In this document: positions 8,349 to 14,361 of the stretch, in pieces
Position numbering within the stretch: the stretch's first letter is position 1
Layout of the letters: each line of letters opens with the position of its first letter
NCBI GenBank assembly: GCA_947488635.1
Contig: CANLAY010000007.1
Coordinates: forward strand, 1-14,767
DNA length: 14,767 nucleotides
DNA from: Candidatus Nanopelagicaceae bacterium
Lineage (GTDB): Bacteria; Actinomycetota; Actinomycetes; Nanopelagicales; Nanopelagicaceae
Direction of reading: 5' to 3'
Notes under the pieces: model-generated
What the model was told of the DNA's origin: nothing
The model's input: only the letters and a program-made list of their open reading frames with translations
The model's database searches: none
Made by a program: the position numbers and the translations under genes

Positions 8349-9554
8349 TTACAAGCTAGCCCATGAAGAAATTACTTGTTCACGTGCTGCTAGTACATCA
8401 GAGATCGTGGCTGGGCCAACAACCTTTGCTGTCGCAGGAACTTGGAAATCAAGAAGTGATGGAAGTAGAAGCTTCTTCTTTGCCATTGCTGCAGACATGA
8501 TTGGATCTGCACCTGACTGCTGGAAGTAGTTCTGTCCACCTTGTAGTTTTGCGAACAATTTAGAACCGGAGAGCTTTAGATCAGCAGCAGTGATTTGAGC
8601 GGCTGTCTTTCCCTTGTTCTGTGAGTAAACAAACTCTTGCCACAAACGTGCATTTGCGCAGTTTGGTGACTTTGCATTGATTGCGTTGATGTATGGCGGA
8701 GCTTGTAGAACGAAATCTGATGGATAAACAAACTTCAGATCAAGTCCGGCGGCCTTAGCCGCTGGAATGATGCCAAGTGCGTTGAAGTCCCACATGAAGC
8801 CAAGTTTTGCTGTCCCGGTGGCTAAGTTGGTTCCGTTTACCTTTACTAGTGGTGCTTGTGCCTTTACAGCCTTAAATAGTTCTAGGCCTTTTGTTACATC
8901 GGATAGATTCTTTGAACCGCCGTTACCAATGCTTGCAGCCAAAAGTGACATGAAAGCTTGGTTTGAAGAGGTTGGGTCGCCAGTGATACCGACGACGCCC
9001 TTGTATTCAGGCTTTGTGAAATCTGATGCCTTTGTTGGTACTGATGAAAGAGTTGTGTTGTACACAATCGCTAGCTTTCCACCGTAGTTTCCGTACCAAA
9101 GACCATTTGGATCTTTAGCAGCTTTTGGAATGTCATTCCAGTTGATGACTTTATATGGAGAAGAAAGTGGTGTTCCTCCTGGTGGAGTTAGTTGAGCAAC
9201 AACTAGTGGTCCGATGTCGATTGAATCTGGTTGCTTTGACTTAGGAGCAGTTTTCATTGTGTCAATTTCATATTGTGATGATCCGTCTGGATTATCAACT
9301 GTGACTTTTACGCCGAATGCTTTTTCGTATGCATCGTGAATCGCGCCGTAGTTAGCCCAATCGCGAGGAGTTGTAATTAGTGCGAGCTTTCCTTCTTTTT
9401 TAGCTGCTGTAACAAGTGCATCGAGGCCGCCTGCTTCTGCAACATTCTTAGCCTTACAGATATTGATTGCTGCCTTAGCTGGTGTTGCGATTGCAACTAT
9501 TCCAACTGACAGTGCTACAGCAGTCGCTGCAGCTACTAGACGCTTTGCGCGCAT
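8349..9554 (-). CDS. Secreted ABC substrate-binding protein
   Basis: This extracellular binding protein of 401 residues captures the ligand for the importer encoded downstream. Residues 1-28 form a classic Sec signal: MRAKR, a hydrophobic core, then a TPAKA cleavage site with likely cut after A28. There is no lipobox cysteine, which is unusual for a monoderm binding protein. The mature part resembles the iron/polyamine/2-aminoethylphosphonate class, with PDSIDIGPLVVAQL and GLWYGNYGGKLAIVYNT in the usual order. Only two cysteines stand out, C33 and the one in SPNCANARLWQEF, which could form a disulfide. The start has AGGAAGGG about 9 nt upstream. The 128-nt gap before it probably holds a promoter. 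Phosphonate binding is inferred from gene order. Confidence 0.9.
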   Translation of the reverse strand: MRAKRLVAAATAVALSVGIVAIATPAKAAINICKAKNVAEAGGLDALVTAAKKEGKLALITTPRDWANYGAIHDAYEKAFGVKVTVDNPDGSSQYEIDTMKTAPKSKQPDSIDIGPLVVAQLTPPGGTPLSSPYKVINWNDIPKAAKDPNGLWYGNYGGKLAIVYNTTLSSVPTKASDFTKPEYKGVVGITGDPTSSNQAFMSLLAASIGNGGSKNLSDVTKGLELFKAVKAQAPLVKVNGTNLATGTAKLGFMWDFNALGIIPAAKAAGLDLKFVYPSDFVLQAPPYINAINAKSPNCANARLWQEFVYSQNKGKTAAQITAADLKLSGSKLFAKLQGGQNYFQQSGADPIMSAAMAKKKLLLPSLLDFQVPATAKVVGPATISDVLAAREQVISSWASL

Positions 9555-9603
9555 ATGTGGGATCCCTTCCTAAGGATTGTCAGGGGACTATCTACCTTTA
9601 TTA

Positions 9604-9625
9604 CAAACAGGAAGGATCAAACAGG
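9604..9625. repeat. 8-bp direct repeat pair, 14-nt period
   Basis: CAAACAGG occurs exactly at 9604-9611 and 9618-9625, separated by AAGGAT. The pair lies 50-71 nt upstream of the binding-protein start, where an activator or repressor site would be expected. Confidence 0.55.
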
Positions 9626-9629
9626 TGAC

Positions 9630-9643
9630 GGTTCTTGGTTCTT
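9630..9643. repeat. Tandem 7-mer GGTTCTT x2
   Basis: GGTTCTTGGTTCTT is an exact two-copy tandem next to the CAAACAGG pair, in the same 128-nt gap. It may be part of the same binding site or chance. Confidence 0.5.
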
Positions 9644-9682
9644 TCCGTGAATGCTGGATTACTTAATAGTTATTAATTAATG

Positions 9683-10357
9683 TCAGATAAGTGAACTTAG
9701 ATCTGCTATTGAGTTAATAACTGATGTGGCTCCAGCGTCATGAAGCGTTTCTTGATCATGAGCTCCGCTTAATACGCCAACTATGTTAGTTGCACCAAAT
9801 GCAACACCTGATTGCATATCGGCTGCGGTGTCACCAACGACCATGACTAATTCAGGTGATTGGATATTAAATTTGTTTGCTAGAAAATTCAACATGTCTG
9901 GGTGTGGTCGACCACGACCAGCTTCTTCAGGAGTAACCGAAGCATCGATTAGACCAAGCCAACCCAACTCAAAGAGCATTGGATCTAAGGTCGAGCGACT
10001 AAAACCAGTCGTTAGTGCAATTGCAATTCCGCGTTCTCTGAGATGTGCGAATATTTCAAGAGTACCCGCAATCGGTGAGATTCCTTGTTCGGCAACTTCA
10101 TTCATATAGGCCTCTTCGAATGCCACATTTGCTGCACGTGCTTTCTCAATATCGCCAAGCAGCTCTGTGAAGACATGAATTTTTGACTGACCCATTGTGT
10201 CAATTGCATATTGGGTCCAGATCGCACCTTTTTCCGGCCAAAGCTCCGGTTGTGATTTCTCAAATGCAACTTTAAATGCTGCGACAACTAAGCCATCATC
10301 ATTAACAGTGGTGCCCGCTACATCAAATGCCACCAATCTAATTGCAGGTGCGCTCAC
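9683..10357 (-). CDS. Phosphonatase-like HAD hydrolase (PhnX-like, TIGR03351-like)
   Basis: This 224-residue HAD enzyme is the probable C-P bond cleaver, turning phosphonoacetaldehyde into acetaldehyde and phosphate in the cytoplasm. Motif I is FDVAGTTV, with nucleophile D12 and alanine at position 14 where most HAD phosphatases have aspartate. That D-x-A pattern is typical of PhnX. The cap has MGQSKIHVF, whose K59 aligns by eye with the Schiff-base lysine of PhnX (MGLLKIDHV). Motif II is TTGFSR, followed by GRGRPHPDM and GDTAADMQSG (D176, D180). It is shorter than true PhnX, at about 225 versus about 265 residues, which fits the PhnX-like branch. Translation starts at GTG 10357 with AAAGGGG 5 nt upstream and overlaps the oxidoreductase stop (GTGA). 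A close but different phosphonoaldehyde is the main alternative substrate. Confidence 0.88.
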   Translation of the reverse strand: MSAPAIRLVAFDVAGTTVNDDGLVVAAFKVAFEKSQPELWPEKGAIWTQYAIDTMGQSKIHVFTELLGDIEKARAANVAFEEAYMNEVAEQGISPIAGTLEIFAHLRERGIAIALTTGFSRSTLDPMLFELGWLGLIDASVTPEEAGRGRPHPDMLNFLANKFNIQSPELVMVVGDTAADMQSGVAFGATNIVGVLSGAHDQETLHDAGATSVINSIADLSSLI

Positions 10358-11469
10358 GCTATCCCCTTTATTGTTTCTTCAGCTATGGCAGGCGCCAGAG
10401 TATTTCCGCGTCCACCAGGACCAGTTACAGAAATGATATTTGGGGCAATCTGGCGCCGGTCGCAAATTGCATGGTCGGTTCGCTGGCTATAAACACCAGA
10501 CCAACGTTTTGCAATAGGTGGTAACTGATGGCCAATTAATTCGCTCGCTAAATTGTGTAAGTATTGATAGGGCTTCTCATCTAACTTGAAATCAAAAGGT
10601 TCGTCATAAGCGTGAGTATCACCAATCGTTAGTGTGCCATCTGCGCGCTGAACTAAAAGTAACTGCATGTGGTTATCGCGAGCGACTGGGTGTTGCTCTG
10701 GCAAATTATCAAGTGCCGGGACTTCATAGCCTGGGTAGTAACGCATTGAATCACCATCAGCAATAGAAGTGGTGAGCTTCTCAGAAAATATCTCAGTATT
10801 CATCATCTGCAAATAGACTCTGCGAATTGGTGCGCTATCAAACTGTTCTTTAAATAACGAGGTGTGGTCGGCACCAGGACATAGAATTAAGTAGTCACCT
10901 TCGAATAATTCACCGTTGCGGGCAATTGCTACAACTTTTCCATCATCGCGTTGCACATCTGTTACATCAATATGGTTGCGCCATTTATAATTTGGATTCT
11001 CCATCAACTTTGAGCGAATCGAATTCAATACTGAATTTGGCTCAACCGCAGCATCTAAGGGGCACCAGAGCGCAGCAATAAAATTGCCGTTTAACACTGG
11101 GTTGATTTTTTTCGTTTCTTCTTTGGTTAATAAAGCCCAACCACGATCGCCGGCATCTTCTTTACGCAAACACTCCTGCATCACATTTACTTCGGCCTCA
11201 CTGGTTGCCAGAGTTAATGATCCATTTGCACGAAAAATTAGCTCTGGGATATCTTGGCTAATTTCTCCCCATAATTCGCGAGCTCTGATCGAAACTTTGA
11301 GTTCTTCGCCGCCGCGGCGACCGCTAACCCAGACCAAGCCGAAATTTCTAACTGAAGCGCTCTGAGGTTCGGCATCTCTTTCTAAGTGAATTACCTGGTA
11401 CCCGGCCTTTAGTGCGTAATACGCATGGGCGGTCCCGATGATCCCGCCACCGACCACGATTATTCGCAT
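10354..11469 (-). CDS. FAD-dependent aminophosphonate oxidoreductase (TIGR03364-like)
   Basis: This soluble flavoenzyme of 371 residues belongs to the DAO/glycine oxidase fold. The FAD site is clear: VVGGGIIG at 5-12, the ribose-binding acid E30, then SASVRNFGLVWVSG at 37-50, which is typical of TIGR03364. The C-terminus GPGGRGNTLAPAIAEE closes the FAD fold. This family is syntenic with phosphonatase-like hydrolases, and members oxidise N-methyl-AEP, and some AEP, straight to phosphonoacetaldehyde. Here the phosphonatase-like gene follows with a GTGA overlap, so the product could pass to the next enzyme. The ATG at 11469 has AGAGAGGG about 7 nt upstream. It is first in its operon, divergent from the acyl-CoA dehydrogenase gene. 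Exact substrate (AEP, N-methyl-AEP or a hydroxylated form) cannot be read from sequence. A glycine or sarcosine oxidase-like role is less likely given the partner gene. Confidence 0.88.
   Translation of the reverse strand: MRIIVVGGGIIGTAHAYYALKAGYQVIHLERDAEPQSASVRNFGLVWVSGRRGGEELKVSIRARELWGEISQDIPELIFRANGSLTLATSEAEVNVMQECLRKEDAGDRGWALLTKEETKKINPVLNGNFIAALWCPLDAAVEPNSVLNSIRSKLMENPNYKWRNHIDVTDVQRDDGKVVAIARNGELFEGDYLILCPGADHTSLFKEQFDSAPIRRVYLQMMNTEIFSEKLTTSIADGDSMRYYPGYEVPALDNLPEQHPVARDNHMQLLLVQRADGTLTIGDTHAYDEPFDFKLDEKPYQYLHNLASELIGHQLPPIAKRWSGVYSQRTDHAICDRRQIAPNIISVTGPGGRGNTLAPAIAEETIKGIA
10363..10369 (-). promoter_or_regulatory. Shine-Dalgarno for the GTG-started phosphonatase gene
   Basis: AAAGGGG on the minus strand lies 5 nt upstream of GTG 10357, inside the end of the oxidoreductase gene. 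It supports the non-ATG start and coupled translation. Confidence 0.7.
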
Positions 11470-11516
11470 GAGCGCACCCTCTCTTGCGATGATTAACGGG
11501 AGATTTAACTCTGGCT

Positions 11517-11533
11517 AAGGTCTGGCAAACCTT
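11517..11533. promoter_or_regulatory. 17-bp operator-like dyad in the divergent promoter region
   Basis: AAGGTCTGGCAAACCTT is an inverted repeat with 7 of 8 arm positions paired around a central G. It sits in the 110-nt gap between the divergent oxidoreductase and acyl-CoA dehydrogenase genes, about 48 nt from the first and 47 nt from the second. The length and symmetry suit a dimeric repressor of GntR or TetR type, but no such gene is in the window. Confidence 0.5.
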
Positions 11534-11544
11534 CGCGATTAGAC

Positions 11545-11573
11545 TTGCCTAAGTTACTGATGGGTAGCATTAT
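11545..11573 (+). promoter_or_regulatory. Candidate leaderless promoter of the acyl-CoA dehydrogenase gene
   Basis: TTGCCT at 11545-11550 and CATTAT at 11568-11573 are 17 nt apart. CATTAT ends 6 nt before ATG 11580, so transcription would begin at or near the start codon. An overlapping TAGCAT (11565-11570) also fits TAnnnT. No Shine-Dalgarno sequence precedes the ATG, consistent with leaderless translation. Confidence 0.5.
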
Positions 11574-11579
11574 TTGCCC

Positions 11580-13403
11580 ATGAGCCATTACATAGCCAAT
11601 CTGCGCGATATTGAATTCTGCCTCTTTGACCTTCTTGGTCGCGAAAAAGTCATGGGCACTGCCCCATATGGTGATGTCGATCGTGACACCGCCATCGGAA
11701 TGCTGGAAGAGATGAAACGTCTTTGCGAAAACGATCTAGCAGCGTCCTTTGTTGAAGGCGATCGCGTTGGTGCAATTCTTAATAAAGAAACCGGAAATGT
11801 AACGCTGCCAGAAAGCTTTAAGAAATCATATAAAGCATATGTCGATGGTGAATGGTGGCGTCTTGATGCACCAGTTGATTTAGGTGGCATGAAAGTTCCA
11901 CCTTCTGTTCGTTGGGCGATGGCTGAAATGGTTTTGGGGTCAAACCCAGCAATTCATATTTATGCATCAGGTTACGCGTTCGCTCAAGTTGCCTACGTTT
12001 TGGGTACTGAGCCTCAGAAGAAGATGGCTAAACTTATGGTTGATAAGCATTGGGGCGCAACCATGCAACTTACTGAACCTGATGCTGGTTCTGATGTTGG
12101 TGCCGGTCGCTCAAAGGCAGTTCAGCAGCCTGATGGAACATGGCACATCACTGGTACAAAGCGTTACATCACATCAGGTGACGCTGACTTCTATGACAAC
12201 GTAATGCACTTTGTACTTGCTCGTCGTGAAGGTGGCGGCCCAGGAACAAAGGGTCTTTCACTATTCCTAATTCCTAAATTTATGTTTGATTTAGAAACTG
12301 GCGAACTTGGAAAGCGCAACGGAGTTTTTGTAACAGCCCTTGAAGATAAAATGGGACTAAATGTTTCAGCTACCTGCGAAGTTAACTTAGGTGAAAAAGA
12401 ACCTGCAGTTGGTTATTTGCTAGGTGAAGTACATGAAGGTATTGCGCAAATGTTTAAAGTTATTGAGTTTGCGCGCATGATGGTTGGAACTAAAGCTATT
12501 GCTACGCTTTCAGCTGGATACCAACAAGCTCTGCTCTATGCAAAGCAGCGCATTCAAGGCGGCGACATGAAAGTTATGAACGATAAAGCTAGCCCACGCG
12601 TGGAAATTATTCGCCACCCAGATGTGCGTCGTTCGCTGATGGTACAAAAATCTTATAGCGAAGGCATGCGTGCCCTCGTGCTTTACACCGCATCTATTCA
12701 AGATGAGATCGAACTTGCAATCAAGGCCGGCGATACTGATCGAACCAAAGATATGGAAGCACTTAATGATTTAATGCTTCCGATTGTTAAAGGCTATGGT
12801 TCCGAAAAATCATGGACCCTGCTTGGAACAGAGTCACTACAAACATTTGGTGGTGCTGGCTTTACTCGTGACTGGCCAATTGAGCAATATGTACGCGATG
12901 CCAAGATTGACACTTTGTATGAAGGCACAACTGCAATCCAGGGTCTTGATTTCTTCTTCCGTAAAATTGTTAAAGATGGTGGCCGCGCAATTGGCTTACT
13001 TGGCAAAGAAATTAAAACTTTTGCCGAAACTGGTGGCGCACATGCTGCTGAGAAAGAAGTACTGCTTAAGGCACTCGATGATTTAAATGCAATCATCGCT
13101 ACCTTGGTTGGCCGTGCCATGGAATCTCAAACTGATGCTGAGAAGATTTACACCGTTGGTTTAAATACCTCGCGCTGTTTAATGGCTGTCGGCGACATCA
13201 TTACTGCTTGGTTACTACTACGTCAGGCTGATATTGCTCTTGAAAAGATTCCAAATGCGGGTAAAGATCTTGAGTTCTATAACGGCAAGATCGCCTCAGC
13301 TAAGTTCTTTGTAACTAATTATCTGCCACACATCACAGCAGATCGCAAAATTGTCGAAGCAACTGACAATTCAATCATGAATATCTCAGACGCCGCCTTC
13401 TAA
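11580..13403 (+). CDS. Acyl-CoA dehydrogenase, FadE5-like
   Basis: This 607-residue flavoprotein oxidises acyl-CoA to trans-2-enoyl-CoA in beta-oxidation, passing electrons to an electron-transfer flavoprotein. It belongs to the large (about 600-residue) class and resembles mycobacterial FadE5 through most of its length: MSHYIANLRDIEF at the start, MQLTEPDAGSDVGAGRSKAVQ for FAD and substrate, RYITSGD, GPGTKGLSLFLIPKF, ARMMVGTKAIATLSAGY and a C-terminal NSIMNISDAAF. The catalytic glutamate is E448 in LYEGTTAIQ. The start is ATG 11580: the family begins MSHY, and the TTG two codons earlier adds only MP and lies against the -10. Chain-length preference is not readable. It is divergent from the phosphonate genes and probably unrelated to them metabolically, though the shared gap could be co-regulated. 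Confidence is high for family, moderate for FadE5 orthology. Confidence 0.94.
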   Translation: MSHYIANLRDIEFCLFDLLGREKVMGTAPYGDVDRDTAIGMLEEMKRLCENDLAASFVEGDRVGAILNKETGNVTLPESFKKSYKAYVDGEWWRLDAPVDLGGMKVPPSVRWAMAEMVLGSNPAIHIYASGYAFAQVAYVLGTEPQKKMAKLMVDKHWGATMQLTEPDAGSDVGAGRSKAVQQPDGTWHITGTKRYITSGDADFYDNVMHFVLARREGGGPGTKGLSLFLIPKFMFDLETGELGKRNGVFVTALEDKMGLNVSATCEVNLGEKEPAVGYLLGEVHEGIAQMFKVIEFARMMVGTKAIATLSAGYQQALLYAKQRIQGGDMKVMNDKASPRVEIIRHPDVRRSLMVQKSYSEGMRALVLYTASIQDEIELAIKAGDTDRTKDMEALNDLMLPIVKGYGSEKSWTLLGTESLQTFGGAGFTRDWPIEQYVRDAKIDTLYEGTTAIQGLDFFFRKIVKDGGRAIGLLGKEIKTFAETGGAHAAEKEVLLKALDDLNAIIATLVGRAMESQTDAEKIYTVGLNTSRCLMAVGDIITAWLLLRQADIALEKIPNAGKDLEFYNGKIASAKFFVTNYLPHITADRKIVEATDNSIMNISDAAF

Positions 13404-13414
13404 AAGGTACTTGC

Positions 13415-13432
13415 GGTAACTAATCAGTTACC
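13415..13432. promoter_or_regulatory. Perfect 7-bp inverted repeat before the exporter gene
   Basis: GGTAACTaatcAGTTACC has two perfectly complementary 7-bp arms and a 4-nt centre. It lies between the dehydrogenase stop and the exporter start and overlaps a TACCCT (13429-13434) that could be a leaderless -10, 6 nt before ATG 13441. No T-run follows, so it looks more like an operator than a terminator. RNA-level hairpin formation is also possible. Confidence 0.5.
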
Positions 13433-13440
13433 CTTGTGAG

Positions 13441-14361
13441 ATGTTCAAAGCGCGCCGTAGTGAGATCCTGTTAACTCTGGCTGCGATCATGTTCGCTTCA
13501 AACGGCATCGCTTCAAAGCTCCTGCTAAACGACTACATCTCGGCCTGGCGATTAGCACAAGTTCGTTCCATCTCAACTTTTATCGTTCTCTTGGCAATAG
13601 TGGCATGGCGAGCACCGAAAACTCTGCGTATGACCAAGCAAGAATTACCGCGCTTGGCAGCACTTGGCGCTTTCGGTATCGCAGCGGTAAATGGCGCCTA
13701 TTTCTTAGCTATTTCCCGCATGCATGTGAGCATTGCTCTACTTATTGAATTCACCGCGCCACTTTGGATCGTGCTCTATCTGCGTTATGTTCGTAAGAAG
13801 CATGTGCCTAATGAAATGTGGGTTTCCCTCTTCTTAGCACTCCTTGGTTTGGCATTTGTTGCCCAAGTTTGGAAAGGTCTAACTCTCGATGGCGTTGGTG
13901 TGCTTGCCGCCCTTGGTGCAGCATTCGCCCTCGCTTTCTTCTTCCTAGCCGGCGAAGGAATCACTTCCAAACGCGACAATCAATCAACGACTATGTGGGG
14001 TTTTGGTTTTGCAGCTCTTGCTTGGTGTTTGCTGATGCCGATTTGGACTTTCCCATTTGATGTTTTTACAGTTTCAATTCCATTAGGCGGCATCTTCGAG
14101 GGATATAGCACTTCAGGTTGGGTGCTAATTATTTACGTTGTTGTAATTGGTACCATCTTGCCATATCTATGTGTGATGAATGGTCTGCGTAACCTTTCGG
14201 CGGCCGCGACAAGCGCGTTCGGAATGTTAGAGCCAATCTTTGCTGGCGCAGTTGCATGGTTCTGGTTTAGTGAATCTTGGACGGCACTTCAATTGTGTGG
14301 TGGAGTAATTGTGATCGCCGGAATTTATATGGCAGATCGCGCACGAAGCGCTGTTAAGTAA
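13441..14361 (+). CDS. EamA/DMT-family membrane transporter
   Basis: This 306-residue inner-membrane protein belongs to the drug/metabolite transporter superfamily, typically exporters of amino acids or other small metabolites. Two tandem EamA repeats are visible, about residues 8-140 and 150-300, with around ten hydrophobic helices. The first opens with LLTLAAIMFASNGIASKLLL. The second-repeat ending, ATSAFGMLEPIFAGAVAWFWFSESW, is the usual EamA signature. A charged loop, KRDNQSTTMWG, separates helices in the second half. The substrate is not predictable. There is no clear Shine-Dalgarno sequence, and the palindrome and TACCCT just upstream suggest separate, possibly leaderless expression, although read-through from the dehydrogenase gene (37-nt gap) is also possible. 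It ends exactly next to the dnaB stop on the other strand. Confidence 0.92.
   Translation: MFKARRSEILLTLAAIMFASNGIASKLLLNDYISAWRLAQVRSISTFIVLLAIVAWRAPKTLRMTKQELPRLAALGAFGIAAVNGAYFLAISRMHVSIALLIEFTAPLWIVLYLRYVRKKHVPNEMWVSLFLALLGLAFVAQVWKGLTLDGVGVLAALGAAFALAFFFLAGEGITSKRDNQSTTMWGFGFAALAWCLLMPIWTFPFDVFTVSIPLGGIFEGYSTSGWVLIIYVVVIGTILPYLCVMNGLRNLSAAATSAFGMLEPIFAGAVAWFWFSESWTALQLCGGVIVIAGIYMADRARSAVK

Larger units (their letters stand above)
9555..9682 (-). promoter_or_regulatory. Intergenic control region with direct repeats
   Basis: This 128-nt gap separates the catabolic pair from the transport genes and is the longest non-coding stretch in the window. It contains a tandem 7-mer (GGTTCTT twice, 9630-9643, plus strand) and an 8-mer pair (CAAACAGG at 9604-9611 and 9618-9625, 14-nt period). 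AT-rich hexamers on the minus strand such as TGTAAT and TAGATA lie between the repeats and the binding-protein gene, but no convincing -35/-10 pair could be fixed. No hairpin followed by a T-run was found. A transport promoter with an upstream activator site is a reasonable inference. Confidence 0.45.

Noticed and set aside
9555..9682. A firm Pho box call
   Set aside because: Only two partial half-sites with poor core matches were found, spaced differently from contiguous 11-nt repeats, so they are mentioned only as a hint.
11574..11579. TTG start for the acyl-CoA dehydrogenase
   Set aside because: It abuts the putative -10, adds only two residues, and homologues begin with MSHY at the ATG 11580.
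13415..13432. Rho-independent terminator after the dehydrogenase gene
   Set aside because: The 7-bp stem is not followed by a run of T, and the next gene starts 8 nt later.
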